Positions 1 through 8,640 of a DNA stretch of 64,000 nt are shown here, piece by piece. Below the pieces are notes generated by a model. It searched no databases. It had not been told where the DNA came from and saw only the letters and a program-made list of their open reading frames with translations. Numbering within the stretch: the stretch's first letter is position 1; every line of letters starts with the position of its first letter. The DNA is taken from positions 1-64,000 of the forward strand of contig JASMLC010000002.1 of assembly GCA_030748895.1 (NCBI GenBank), in the 5' to 3' direction. Position numbers and translations under genes: made by a program. Source of the stretch: Candidatus Poseidoniia archaeon (GTDB lineage Archaea > Thermoplasmatota > Poseidoniia > MGIII > CG-Epi1).

Positions 1-62
1 GCCATTGCAAGGGTTGCGGGCGCTGCGAGCGTGACGGGGGCGCGTCCCCTGCTCCCACCTAA
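1..62 (+). CDS. C-terminal end of an unidentified Cys-rich protein (partial)
   Basis: The third forward frame is open from the window edge to a TAA at 60-62 and encodes a short tail with a CxxCxxC pattern (CKGCGRC), which could bind zinc or an iron-sulfur cluster. The stop overlaps the stop of the convergent thioesterase gene in a shared CTAA, as at other convergent junctions in this window. Only 19 codons are visible. Frame 1 also stays open across this stretch, so the assignment is tentative and no function can be given. Confidence 0.3.
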   Translation, partial: HCKGCGRCERDGGASPAPT

Positions 63-448
63 TCCTGCGGGCGGCTGAGCGGGATCGGCTGGCAGTCGTC
101 GCCGATGGCGACCATCGTGACGCGCGCCTCGGTCACCGGGATGAACTTGCCGCTCTCGGCGAACTGCCGCTGCGCCATGACGTTCACATCGACGCTGACC
201 GAGCTCGTCCCGACGCGGTGCGTGGTGCAGTAGTAGGAAACGAGGTCGCCGACGAGGACCGGCTGCTTGAACTCGACCGAGTCCATCGCGATCGTCACGA
301 CTATCCCCACGTGGTGCCGGTGCGCCTCGATCGCGGCGGCCTGGTCAATCTGGCTCAGGATTACCCCGCCGAAGATGGTGCCGAAGGCGTTGGTGTCTTT
401 TGGCATCATCAGCACGCGGATTACCGGCTGCCCCTCTCCATCGCTCAT
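59..448 (-). CDS. Hotdog-fold acyl-CoA thioesterase (YciA/BACH-like)
   Basis: The 129-residue protein fits the single hotdog-domain acyl-CoA hydrolases that release free acid and CoA from acyl-CoA in the cytoplasm. It has the family pattern of an N-terminal strand followed by NAFGTIFGGVILSQID, where the helix contains the usual GG and the catalytic Asp, and later the VEFKQPVLVGDLV segment. Length is normal for YciA-like proteins. The ATG at 448 lies about 24 nt from a TATA-like box at 468-476 with no SD sequence, consistent with a leaderless transcript. The chain-length preference cannot be read from sequence. Confidence 0.85.
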   Translation of the reverse strand: MSDGEGQPVIRVLMMPKDTNAFGTIFGGVILSQIDQAAAIEAHRHHVGIVVTIAMDSVEFKQPVLVGDLVSYYCTTHRVGTSSVSVDVNVMAQRQFAESGKFIPVTEARVTMVAIGDDCQPIPLSRPQD

Positions 449-467
449 GGGCGGCGAACGGCGCGGT

Positions 468-476
468 GCTTAAAGC
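468..476 (-). promoter_or_regulatory. TATA-like box for the thioesterase gene
   Basis: GCTTTAAGC on the minus strand, centred about 24 nt from the ATG at 448, which is the leaderless spacing seen repeatedly in this window. Confidence 0.5.
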
Positions 477-489
477 CGAACCGTGCCGC

Positions 490-497
490 CAAATAGC
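490..497 (+). promoter_or_regulatory. TATA-like box for the isoaspartyl peptidase gene
   Basis: CAAATAGC is centred about 24 nt before the ATG at 517 and supports that start over the longer open frame from 400. Confidence 0.4.
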
Positions 498-516
498 GCC
501 TCCTTCTGCGCCGCGC

Positions 517-1281
517 ATGCGCATCGTGGTCCACGGCGGCGCCGGCCATTCGCCGGAGGAGCAGGATGGCGTTGACGCCGCTGCCGAGGTCGGCTGGGAG
601 CTGCTCGCCGGCGGCGCTGACGCGGTCAGCGCTGCGATCGCCGCGGTCGTTGCGCTCGAGGACGACCCGCGCTTCAACGCCGGCACCGGCTCCTGCCTGC
701 GCGCCGACGGCTCGGTGCAGGTCGACGCGGCGGTGGCGTGCAGTGACGGCCGGCTGGGGACGGTCGCCGCTGTCGAAGATATCGCCAACCCGGTCCGCGT
801 CGCGCGGCTGGTCATGGACGAGGAGTTCGACACGCTCGCCGGCAGTGGCGCGCGAGCGTACGCGCAGACCCATGGTATCACGCCGGCGCCGGTCACCGGC
901 TCGCAGAGGAAATCGGCGACCGACACAGTCGGCGCTGTCGCGCTCGACGCCGAAGGCGTCTTCGCGGTGGCATCTTCGACCGGCGGCGTCAGCGGCCGCC
1001 CGGTGGGGCGCGTCGGCGATACGCCGCACTGGGGTGGCGGGCTCTGGACCGACGCGGGAATCGGGATTGCGGCGACCGGCATCGGCGAGGCGATTTCGCG
1101 CCGGCTGCTCTGCTTCCGCGTCGCGCAGAAGATGGCCAACGGCCTTTCGCTCGCCGAGGCGCTCGCGTGGGGCGTCGCGCTCTATCCCGCCGACGTGGAA
1201 ATCGGGCTGATTGCGCTCTCCGAGGGTGAGGGCGTCGGAATCTCCAATGCGAGCATGCCGTGGGCGTTGCGGCAGGACTAA
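517..1281 (+). CDS. Isoaspartyl peptidase / plant-type L-asparaginase (Ntn hydrolase)
   Basis: This family hydrolyses isoaspartyl peptides and L-asparagine after autocleavage into alpha and beta chains. The N-terminal MRIVVHGGAG is the hallmark of the alpha chain. Cleavage is expected before Thr137 in the segment ATDTVGAVALD, whose Thr becomes the N-terminal nucleophile of the beta chain, and GGG and ATGIGE motifs follow. At 254 residues it is shorter than the roughly 310-320 of bacterial enzymes. The frame is open upstream to 400, but that would overlap the divergent thioesterase; ATG 517 begins exactly at the conserved strand. Confidence 0.85.
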   Translation: MRIVVHGGAGHSPEEQDGVDAAAEVGWELLAGGADAVSAAIAAVVALEDDPRFNAGTGSCLRADGSVQVDAAVACSDGRLGTVAAVEDIANPVRVARLVMDEEFDTLAGSGARAYAQTHGITPAPVTGSQRKSATDTVGAVALDAEGVFAVASSTGGVSGRPVGRVGDTPHWGGGLWTDAGIGIAATGIGEAISRRLLCFRVAQKMANGLSLAEALAWGVALYPADVEIGLIALSEGEGVGISNASMPWALRQD

Positions 1282-1282
1282 G

Positions 1283-1290
1283 TCTTTAAT
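1283..1290 (+). promoter_or_regulatory. TATA-like box for the LVIVD-like secreted protein
   Basis: TCTTTAAT is centred about 26 nt upstream of the ATG at 1313, just after the preceding stop codon. Confidence 0.45.
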
Positions 1291-1312
1291 CACCGGTATT
1301 GTGGCCCGCGGC

Positions 1313-3271
1313 ATGGAACTGACTCGGGAGCAGCAGCGTATAGCAGCGATTGCGATAGCGGGCCTGCTGACAGTTTCGCTGGCGTCTTTTGCCATCTTCA
1401 GCTTCAATGATAGTGATGACGATGGCAGCAGCCACTGGTCAGCTAACTGGGTTGACCCAGTCACAGAAATCACCGGTCCGGGAAACCACAACCACACCAA
1501 CCTGTCCGAGCATTTCCTGGCGACCGACAACATGACCCTGATTGACTACCACAACCTCAACTGTGATGGGCAGTTGACTCCTCCTCCTGACCCAGAAAAT
1601 GCATGGGTGGGTCGCCCTTGTGACAGTGGGTCCAAGAACACTGCACCGACTCCGGGTGACAACTCAGAGGTAACAATCGAGGGAGATTTCCCGGACTGCA
1701 TTGAAGGCTGTTACGCATATGTAGCGGCATACAACCAGTTCCACATTCTGGATATTCGTGAACCGAACAATGTCCAGCAACTCTCAACATATTACGCTGA
1801 TATCGCACGCATAATCGATATCAAGGTGACGCAGGACAACAATTGGGTACTCATCAACCACGAGCTGACTAACAGTGAACTTGATCCTATTCCAAACGGT
1901 ACTGAGGTTAATTCTGGTGCGAACCGCCTCGATCTGATTGATGTCAGCAACAAGCGTTATCCAGTCAAGCGGGCCGAATGGAACAACCCGCCCGCGGGCT
2001 TCCACAACCAGGATGTTCATGTCTACTGTGACTGGTCCAACGCGCCACCAACCCAGCAGGATGAATGCCATGTCTTCCTGTTCGGAGCGGATCCCTACCC
2101 GGAAATTCCCGGGGGCGGGTATTACAAGGGCACGCAAATTTTCTGGGCTTCTGACTTCGGCAGCATCATCCCTGGTACGGGCAAGAACGAATCCAATCGG
2201 CTGATTGAGCGGCATGGAGCATATTCCCCGGAACCTGGAACGACGTGTGGCGGAACAGTTTTCAATCATGACAACGTCATCCACCGCCATCCCATTACTG
2301 ACCAGCTCCTGCTCTATGCAGCATATTGGGATGCCGGCCTTCGAATCCTTGACGTGAGCTCTCCTCCACTAATCCCCGATCCGTGGGGTGAAACCACAGA
2401 CGGCGTCGGTTGGCCACAGGGTAATGAGGTGGGCAGATGGATGGGGTGCTCTTCAGCGAGCGAGGGATGGTATGGCCCTGAGGGTGGTGGTCATGCCGGT
2501 ATGACTGCTGAAGAGTGGACAAGTCCACCTGACGGTAACGGCAATATTCACTATGTTATCCCCTACGATCACCTGGTCTGCGAAGGTATCTACGCTGGCA
2601 GCCCGCAGCCGTGGCCTTCCAAGTGTGGTACTGGCTACGAGGACCCGAACTACGGTCTCAACTGGCGCCACTACACCCTCATTGCCCCTGAGTACGGCAG
2701 CAACGCCAACCACACTGGCTGGGTCTGGACGATTGACACGACCGACCCCGCCAAGCCGTTCCTGGTCTCAAAGTGGAGGCTGCCCGGCACTAGCATAAAA
2801 GTAGATGAGAACGGCAATGTCACTACGCATCCGCAGCACTACATCCCCGGCGGCTACATCTTCAGCCCGCACAACGGCGACACCGGGCTTGGCGGTAGCG
2901 TCTACTGGACGCACTACCACGGCGGCGCATGGGTTACCGACCATGGCGGTATCTGGAGCTCGATTGAGTGGGAGAACGGCAACCCCGAACCGGAGCTTGG
3001 ATGGCAGGCAATCACCAGCCTCGGTACAACCCACTCGCGTGCTTACTATCTCTCGCACGGGCCTGACTGGATTGACGACCCGGCCACTGAGCTGGAGTAC
3101 GACCTTGCTGACTGCTGGGCGTCATGCATTATTCCGTTCAACTGGGGGCTGCAGTTTGACCCGCGCGGCTACATCTACATCTCTGAGATGGTGAGCGGGC
3201 TCTACGTCGTGCAATACGACGATGACCGGCTACCGGGGTACCTGTTTCCGCCCCTCTATCCCGGCGCTTAA
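1313..3271 (+). CDS. Membrane-anchored extracellular LVIVD-repeat-like protein
   Basis: 652 residues with an N-terminal hydrophobic anchor at about 9-30 and an acidic linker, followed by a large extracellular region. Scattered repeats read FHILDIREPNNVQ, LRILDVSSPP and WTIDTTDPAKPFLVSKW; these resemble the strand pattern of LVIVD-repeat propellers, which are known as surface proteins. There are many Trp, Tyr, Asn and Gly residues and several Cys pairs that could form disulfides. The start at ATG 1313 matches a TATA box at 1283-1290. Base composition is somewhat AT-richer than the flanking genes. Ligand and function are unknown. Confidence 0.65.
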   Translation: MELTREQQRIAAIAIAGLLTVSLASFAIFSFNDSDDDGSSHWSANWVDPVTEITGPGNHNHTNLSEHFLATDNMTLIDYHNLNCDGQLTPPPDPENAWVGRPCDSGSKNTAPTPGDNSEVTIEGDFPDCIEGCYAYVAAYNQFHILDIREPNNVQQLSTYYADIARIIDIKVTQDNNWVLINHELTNSELDPIPNGTEVNSGANRLDLIDVSNKRYPVKRAEWNNPPAGFHNQDVHVYCDWSNAPPTQQDECHVFLFGADPYPEIPGGGYYKGTQIFWASDFGSIIPGTGKNESNRLIERHGAYSPEPGTTCGGTVFNHDNVIHRHPITDQLLLYAAYWDAGLRILDVSSPPLIPDPWGETTDGVGWPQGNEVGRWMGCSSASEGWYGPEGGGHAGMTAEEWTSPPDGNGNIHYVIPYDHLVCEGIYAGSPQPWPSKCGTGYEDPNYGLNWRHYTLIAPEYGSNANHTGWVWTIDTTDPAKPFLVSKWRLPGTSIKVDENGNVTTHPQHYIPGGYIFSPHNGDTGLGGSVYWTHYHGGAWVTDHGGIWSSIEWENGNPEPELGWQAITSLGTTHSRAYYLSHGPDWIDDPATELEYDLADCWASCIIPFNWGLQFDPRGYIYISEMVSGLYVVQYDDDRLPGYLFPPLYPGA

Positions 3272-3292
3272 CGGGGTCGAAGACAGTGCTAA

Positions 3293-3610
3293 CCGCTATT
3301 AGCGCACGCTGCTCGCCAGCCATGGAGCTGCAGGCAGGCACTCACAGACGATGCGTTGCTGGCACGCTTCACCACCGCTCGCGAGCGCAACCGTGGCCTT
3401 GGGATGGCAGGTGCGACAGCACAGGTCGGACAGGCGCTTGGCATCGCGCTGGGATACCTGATGATGGGCTTTTTCCTCGACAGCGGGATGGCCAACCTGG
3501 ACGCCTACCACTGGACCTACCGCGTCAACATCCTGTTCTGGGTAGCCGCCATCGGCTGTACCTGGTGGCTCTCGCAGAAGCTGCGTGGCGAACCGGGGCC
3601 AGAGGCATAA
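3293..3610 (+). pseudogene. Remnant of an MFS transporter
   Basis: An open stretch of about 105 codons without a convincing start encodes a loop-helix-helix segment (ARERNRGLGMAGATAQVGQ, then two hydrophobic helices and a short tail ending in EPGPEA). The pattern R-x-R-G-x-G followed by GQALGIALGYL is typical of the centre of a major facilitator domain. The other expected transmembrane helices are missing, and the upstream sequence belongs to the preceding gene. I read this as a decayed transporter. A very small real protein starting at TTG 3356 is possible. Confidence 0.45.
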
Positions 3611-3665
3611 GCTCCGGAGCAGAAACCCCGAGCCGCTAACTCAGTAGTTCTACTTCCCTAGGTAG

Positions 3666-4214
3666 CTAGCGACGCTCCAAGTCCTCTGTGAGGCGATTGT
3701 AACGCTCCTCGGAGATGTAATCATCCCGGTTCAATTTTTCCAGTTTTTCCTGCTCTTTTTGATCCGAGTCCCGAGTCGTGGCTTCCTGCCCGGCGTCCGG
3801 TGAGTTCACCCCCATCATTCTGGGAACAATCTCCGAGATTAATGCCTGTGTTTCGCTGAGGTCAAGTTCACCGTCGGCATCCGAATCGTATTTCGCGAAC
3901 AGCGCATCCGCGTCAAAGTCGCCGGGCCATCCCCCGTCCGATTTGGCCTGTTCGACCATCGTATCGTATTCCTCTTTCGACAGCTCCCCGTCACCATCAC
4001 TGTCCCTTTCTGCCATGACCGCTTTTGCCATCATATATGTCAAGAATCTGAGAACGCTGGTAGGATCATAAATCGCGTAGAGTACTAGTAAAATACAAAA
4101 TGACTGGGGAATTAGAAGAAAGACGGGGTCTTCACTAGTAATCCAGGATACGTATGTCCCAAGTAACACAATACAAAGAACAAAGGACAGTTCCCTGCGC
4201 GTGGGGTCTCTCAA
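3666..4214 (-). CDS. Two-EF-hand membrane protein
   Basis: With a TTG start at 4214 the protein has 182 residues, two hydrophobic helices near 9-26 and 31-50, then two canonical EF-hand loops, DSDGDGELSKEE at 71-82 and DSDADGELDLSE at 110-121, and a charged C-terminal tail. Both loops have acidic residues at positions 1, 3, 5 and 12, so Ca2+ binding is likely. The TTG overlaps the TGA of the upstream transporter gene (TTGA), which suggests coupling. The frame stays open to GTG 4286, but that would read 72 nt into the transporter. The gene is AT-richer than its neighbours. Confidence 0.7.
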   Translation of the reverse strand: MRDPTRRELSFVLCIVLLGTYVSWITSEDPVFLLIPQSFCILLVLYAIYDPTSVLRFLTYMMAKAVMAERDSDGDGELSKEEYDTMVEQAKSDGGWPGDFDADALFAKYDSDADGELDLSETQALISEIVPRMMGVNSPDAGQEATTRDSDQKEQEKLEKLNRDDYISEERYNRLTEDLERR

Positions 4215-5416
4215 GTTCCAACCACTAGGTCGAAGACCGCAATAATCGCCGCGGCGACCGCGACTGCACGAAGTGTCAGCAGCCACGCCTGCAGCTTCGC
4301 CTGCGCCGCCGTCTGCGGTTCGTCAATGGGACAGACGGCACCGCCAACCTCGCTCGTTGAAAAGGCGGCGTGGAAGACGCAGGTGCGGTCCCACGCCTCG
4401 AAAATACAGAGCCACCCGCCCGCCAGTGGCAGGAACAGCCCCCAGCTCCATGCTTCCGGCGCACCGGACTGGACCATCAATACCGCCCCGACGGCGGAGA
4501 ATGCCACCAGTCCCCATCCGAGTCGCTCGCGTCTCCGTACGCCCGTGTCATCGATGTTGGAGCACGGTGTCCCCTCGGCGCGTGCGTAGCGAACCACCAG
4601 CCCCAGCAGGATGAGTCCACCGCCGACGATGGTGCGCTGGTCGATGACAGCGCCCCATGCTAGCAGTACCCAGATTGGATTCAGCACCGGCTCGATAAGT
4701 GAAATCAGCGACGCCTCCTGCGCCTTGATGTGGCGCACGCCGTTGGCGAACAGCCCGTAGGCGAGCGCCATCTGTACCGTTCCGAGCGCCCCGACCCAGA
4801 CCCACTCTTCGCCCGCCAGCTGCCTCTCCTGTGTCAGTACGAACGGCAGCAGAACCAGTCCACTACAGACGAAGCAGAGAAACACAAGCCAGCCAGGATC
4901 TTCCTCTCGCAGGTAGCGCAGGCAGATGATTACGCCGGCATAGGTCACGCCCGCCCCGACCGCCAGCAGTGCACCGGTCGCTTGGGAGTTGCCGATAACG
5001 GCAGATCCAATCACGGCGACGCCCGCCAGCCCGCACGCTATGCCCGCGACGTTTGCGCGTTCAAGCCGCTCATTGAGCCAGAACGCGGAACCGAGCAGCA
5101 CCCAGAAGGGTGCCAGATATTGCAGGAAGATGACGTTGCCCGCGTCAGTCGACGAGGTCATCGCCTGCACGTACAGGAGATTCATCGCAGCGAAGAATCC
5201 GACCAGCGGCAACAGCCCCGGCCGCCAGCGTACCTGTTTCCAGTCGACGAAGAGCGCTATCCCGCCCGCGGCGAAGAACGACCGCCAGCACGCCACCAGC
5301 AGTCCGCGCGCCTCCGGGTCGATGGCCTGGATGGCTGGTGCCTTGAGGAAGAAGCCGGAGAGGCTCCAGCAGACCGCCGCGGCCACGACCAGCAGCCGCC
5401 CCCGAGTCAACAGCAC
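4211..5416 (-). CDS. EamA/DMT-family transporter with C-terminal membrane extension
   Basis: Ten predicted transmembrane helices in two EamA repeats occupy about residues 1-285, with family features such as NVIFLQYLAPFWVLLGSAFWLNE and SLIEPVLNPIWVLLAWG. This suggests a drug/metabolite exporter of the inner membrane. After about residue 290 there is an extra domain of about 110 residues with two or three further helices and clustered Cys/His (WLCIFEAWDRTCVFHAAF), which EamA proteins normally lack. The start is GTG 5416; a TATA-like GCTTTAACA lies at 5435-5443, inside the end of the thioredoxin gene. Substrate is unknown. Confidence 0.8.
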   Translation of the reverse strand: MLLTRGRLLVVAAAVCWSLSGFFLKAPAIQAIDPEARGLLVACWRSFFAAGGIALFVDWKQVRWRPGLLPLVGFFAAMNLLYVQAMTSSTDAGNVIFLQYLAPFWVLLGSAFWLNERLERANVAGIACGLAGVAVIGSAVIGNSQATGALLAVGAGVTYAGVIICLRYLREEDPGWLVFLCFVCSGLVLLPFVLTQERQLAGEEWVWVGALGTVQMALAYGLFANGVRHIKAQEASLISLIEPVLNPIWVLLAWGAVIDQRTIVGGGLILLGLVVRYARAEGTPCSNIDDTGVRRRERLGWGLVAFSAVGAVLMVQSGAPEAWSWGLFLPLAGGWLCIFEAWDRTCVFHAAFSTSEVGGAVCPIDEPQTAAQAKLQAWLLTLRAVAVAAAIIAVFDLVVGT

Positions 5417-5437
5417 GCGCGGGCAGACAGGGGGGTG

Positions 5438-5752
5438 TTAAAGCGCCGCCCGCAGAGCATCGATATCTGCTCCGTTAAGGCCCACGTGCCGTGTGCCGTC
5501 ACGACGCCATACGGCCACGCCGTCGCGGAACAGCACCATCGTCGGTACAACATTGAGCTCGAAATCGTCCCAGAGCGCGCTCTCTTCGTCGGTGACGTCG
5601 CCCATTGCCTTCTCCACTGAAAGCTCTGCTGTCTTGAACTCGGCCATGAAATCGCGGCAGTAGGGGCACCATTTGGCAGAGAAAGTGACCGCCAGCGTGC
5701 CATCGCGGGATAGCTTTGTACCATCAAAATCAGTGCCTGTGAGCCGTTCCAT
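5438..5752 (-). CDS. Thioredoxin-like protein with WCPYC active site
   Basis: 104 residues with the thioredoxin fold: WCPYC at 28-32, the cis-Pro segment VVPTMVLF near 68-75, and a C-terminal helix. The CPYC active site is the one typical of glutaredoxins, though the WCxxC and VPT context is thioredoxin-like, so it may reduce disulfides or exchange with small thiols in the cytoplasm. The ATG at 5752 is two bases past the HtpX stop, so the gene is probably cotranscribed with htpX. Confidence 0.85.
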   Translation of the reverse strand: MERLTGTDFDGTKLSRDGTLAVTFSAKWCPYCRDFMAEFKTAELSVEKAMGDVTDEESALWDDFELNVVPTMVLFRDGVAVWRRDGTRHVGLNGADIDALRAAL

Positions 5753-5754
5753 CC

Positions 5755-6603
5755 TTACAGCGCCTCGAGCGCGGCGATGCGCGCTTCCATTGGGGGGTGC
5801 GTCGAGAACATGCTCGAGAGCAGGTCGCCGCCGCGCAGCGGGTTGGCGATGCAGAGCGCCGCATGGGTCGGCGAGCCGACCTCCATCGGCCGGCGGGCGT
5901 TGCCATGCTCCAGCTTGCGCAGGGCGTTGACCAGCGCCCACGGCTTGTTGGTCAGCGCGGCAGCGGTCGCGTCCGCCTTGAACTCGCGCTGCCGCGAGAC
6001 CGCCGCCTGCAACAGGAACGCCGCCAATGGAGCGGTAATGATGACCAGAATCAGCAGCGCCGGGTGGACGTTGCGGCCGCGGCCGAAGAGTGAGTTCCAC
6101 CAGAGCATCCGCGCCGCGAAGGCAATCGCGCCCGCAATTGTCGCCGCGACAGCCATCACCAGCGTGTCACGGTTCTTGACGTGGCCCATCTCGTGCGCCA
6201 TCACGCCTTCCAGCTCGTCGCGGTCGAGCATCCGCAGCAGCCCCTCGGTCGCCGCCACCACCGCGTGCTGCGGCGAGCGACCGGTCGCGAACGCGTTCGG
6301 CGTCTGCGACGGGACGATGGCGACGCGCGGCATCGGCAGGCCGTTCATCTGCGCCACCTTCTTCACGACGCCGAAGAGCTGTGGCGCCTCGCGCTCGTCG
6401 ATGATGCGCGCGCGGTAGGCGCGCAGCACCAGCTTGTCGGACCAGAAGTAGCTGCCGATATTGATTAGCACCGCAATTATGAAGAACAGCGCCATCGCTC
6501 CTGTCGGTGAGGTGTCGTAATATGCTCCTGCAACGAGGCCGACGCCCATCATCAGCAGCGTCAGGAGCGTGAAGAGCAGCAGCAGCCGCAGGCGCGCCAT
6601 CAT
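5755..6603 (-). CDS. htpX: HtpX-family membrane zinc metalloprotease
   Basis: M48-family protease that degrades damaged or unfolded membrane proteins. It has two N-terminal membrane helices (about 5-27 and 34-54), the zinc motif HEMGH at 137-141 preceded by LEGVMA, further hydrophobic helices, and the third ligand in SRQREFKAD. Its 282 residues match the family. The start has tandem ATG codons at 6603 and 6600, with a TATA-like box at 6625-6633. It lies head to head with the Lon gene, so two membrane proteolysis genes share one intergenic region. Confidence 0.92.
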   Translation of the reverse strand: MMARLRLLLLFTLLTLLMMGVGLVAGAYYDTSPTGAMALFFIIAVLINIGSYFWSDKLVLRAYRARIIDEREAPQLFGVVKKVAQMNGLPMPRVAIVPSQTPNAFATGRSPQHAVVAATEGLLRMLDRDELEGVMAHEMGHVKNRDTLVMAVAATIAGAIAFAARMLWWNSLFGRGRNVHPALLILVIITAPLAAFLLQAAVSRQREFKADATAAALTNKPWALVNALRKLEHGNARRPMEVGSPTHAALCIANPLRGGDLLSSMFSTHPPMEARIAALEAL

Positions 6604-6624
6604 GGCCGCCCGCTCACTGCCCCG

Positions 6625-6633
6625 GATAAAAAC
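6625..6633 (-). promoter_or_regulatory. TATA-like box for htpX
   Basis: GTTTTTATC on the minus strand, centred about 26 nt from the ATG at 6603. Confidence 0.5.
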
Positions 6634-6652
6634 GTGCCGCCGCGACTCGAAA

Positions 6653-6662
6653 CCTATATATC
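6653..6662 (+). promoter_or_regulatory. TATA box for lonB
   Basis: CCTATATATC is centred about 28 nt before ATG 6685 with no SD sequence. It rules against the ATG-less extension from 6634 because the box lies inside that extension. Confidence 0.6.
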
Positions 6663-6684
6663 ACTCGACAGTGCACCGGGGCAG

Positions 6685-8640
6685 ATGGCGAAGAAGGCGA
6701 AGCCGCTGGCGGACCCGCGCAAGTGGGTCAAGAAGCTCGACCTCGAGGATACGAGCGACATCGCGGTGCCGAAGCAGCTGGTCGACCAGGTCATCGGGCA
6801 GGAGCCGGCGGTCGACATCATCCGCAAGGCGGCCGACCAGCGGCGCCACGTGATGCTCATCGGCGACCCCGGCACCGGCAAGTCGATGCTCGGCAACGCC
6901 ATGGCCGAGCTGCTGCCGCCGGAAGAATTGCAGGACGTGCTGGTCTACCACAACCCCGAGGACAACAACGAGCCGCGCGTGCGGGTCGTCCCGTCGGGCA
7001 AGGGCAAGGAAATCGTCGATGTCCAGAAGGCGCAGGCGATGCTCGAGCGCGAACGCAAGTCGAAGTCGCAGATGCTCATCGTCTTCACGATAGTCGCCTT
7101 CGGGATTCTCTGGTTCGCGACGACCGGCTTCAAGGAGCCGATGGTCATCTTCTACTCGCTCATCGCCGCCGCCTTCATCTTCATGGCGCTGCGCTACACC
7201 AACCAGCGGCAGGAGAACGCGCTGGTTCCCAAGGGGCTGGTGCTCCACGACCGCGACGACGGCGCGCCCTTCGTCGACGCTACCGCTTCGCACGCCGGAG
7301 CGCTGCTGGGCGACGTGCGGCACGACCCGTTCCAGTCGGGCGGTCTCGAGACGCCGGCGCACGACCGCGTCGAGGCGGGTGGGATTCACCGCGCGCACCG
7401 CGGCGTGCTTTTCTGCGATGAAATCAATTTGCTGCGGATGGAGTCGCAGCAGTCGCTGCTGACCGCCATCCAGGAGAAGGAGTTCCCCATCACCGGCCAG
7501 TCGGAGCGCTCCGCCGGTGCGATGACGAAAACGGAGCCGGTGCCGTGCGACTTCGTGCTGGTGGCGGCGGGCAACCTTGACGCTATCCAGGGCATGCACC
7601 CGGCGCTGCGCAGCCGCATCCGCGGCTACGGCTACGAGGTGTTCATGAATTCGACGATTCCCGACACGCAGGAGAACCGCGAGAAATACGTCCGCTTCAT
7701 CGCGCAGGAAGTCGCCAAGGACCAGAAAATCCCCCACTTCACGCGCGAGGCGATTGGCGAAGTGCTGGTCGAGGCGCAGCGGCGCGCCGGCCGCCAGAAG
7801 CATCTCTCGCTGCGGCTGCGCGAGCTGGGAGGGCTGGTACGCGTCGCGGGCGACATCGCGCGCGAGCTGGACGCCGAGACGGTCACGGCGGAGCACGTCG
7901 TGCGCGCCAAGCAGATTGCGCGACCGCTGGAGCAGCAGGTCGTCGACCGCTACGTCGAGCGCCGCCGCGACTACAAGACCTACATCACTGAAGGGGCGCA
8001 TGTGGGGATGGTCAACGGGCTGGCAGTGATGGGCGCCGACTCGGGGCTCTCGGAGATGTCGGGCATCCTGATGCCCATCGTGGCGGAGGTGACGCCGGCC
8101 GCGTCGCGCTCCGAGGGGCGCACCGTCGCGACCGGCAAGCTGGGAGAAATCGCCAAGGAGGCGGTGCAGAACGTCTCGGCGCTGGTCAAGAAATATACGG
8201 GAGAGGACATCTCGAAATACGATATCCACGTCCAGTTCGTCGGCGCCTACGAAGGCGTCGAAGGCGACAGCGCGTCGGTGAGCATCGCCGCCGCGGTCAT
8301 CTCCGCGCTGGAAGAGGCGGAGGTGGACCAGTCAATCGCGCTCACGGGGTCGCTCTCGGTGCGCGGGCAGGTGCTGCCAGTGGGCGGCGTCACCGCCAAG
8401 ATTGAGGCTGCCGCCGAGGTGGGCATCCGCAAGGTGCTCATCCCCGAGGCCAATATGCAGGACGTGCTGCTCGAGTCGCACTACCGCGACAAAATCGAGG
8501 TGGTTCCGGTCGCGACGCTCAAGGATGTGCTCGACAATATCCTCATCGCCGGCCCCGGCAAGGAAGGCCTTCTGGAGAAGCTGGCACTGGCGCGCTTCCT
8601 GCCCGGCAAACTGCCGGGCACTTTGCCGAGTGCAGCCTAG
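6685..8640 (+). CDS. lonB: Archaeal membrane-anchored ATP-dependent Lon protease (LonB)
   Basis: 651 residues. Walker A GDPGTGKS is at 60-67. Two transmembrane helices inserted in the AAA+ domain (about 130-147 and 152-169) are the hallmark of archaeal LonB. Walker B is LFCDEINLL, followed by a sensor and arginine-finger region and a C-terminal S16 protease domain with the catalytic Ser in GDSASVSIA and Lys in VTAKIEAA. LonB is the main membrane-associated quality-control protease of archaea and is normally essential. The start is chosen from the TATA box. The final TAG overlaps the stop of the convergent pantoate kinase gene. Confidence 0.96.
   Translation: MAKKAKPLADPRKWVKKLDLEDTSDIAVPKQLVDQVIGQEPAVDIIRKAADQRRHVMLIGDPGTGKSMLGNAMAELLPPEELQDVLVYHNPEDNNEPRVRVVPSGKGKEIVDVQKAQAMLERERKSKSQMLIVFTIVAFGILWFATTGFKEPMVIFYSLIAAAFIFMALRYTNQRQENALVPKGLVLHDRDDGAPFVDATASHAGALLGDVRHDPFQSGGLETPAHDRVEAGGIHRAHRGVLFCDEINLLRMESQQSLLTAIQEKEFPITGQSERSAGAMTKTEPVPCDFVLVAAGNLDAIQGMHPALRSRIRGYGYEVFMNSTIPDTQENREKYVRFIAQEVAKDQKIPHFTREAIGEVLVEAQRRAGRQKHLSLRLRELGGLVRVAGDIARELDAETVTAEHVVRAKQIARPLEQQVVDRYVERRRDYKTYITEGAHVGMVNGLAVMGADSGLSEMSGILMPIVAEVTPAASRSEGRTVATGKLGEIAKEAVQNVSALVKKYTGEDISKYDIHVQFVGAYEGVEGDSASVSIAAAVISALEEAEVDQSIALTGSLSVRGQVLPVGGVTAKIEAAAEVGIRKVLIPEANMQDVLLESHYRDKIEVVPVATLKDVLDNILIAGPGKEGLLEKLALARFLPGKLPGTLPSAA

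Noticed and set aside
345-1533. Long minus-strand ORFs opposite the isoaspartyl peptidase
   Set aside because: Arg/Ala-rich low-complexity shadows of a GC-rich coding strand, with no family motif; the plus-strand frame has clear catalytic motifs.
6661-8229. 522-codon minus-strand ORF opposite lonB
   Set aside because: Antisense shadow, His/Arg/Leu-rich without domains; the forward frame is unmistakably Lon.
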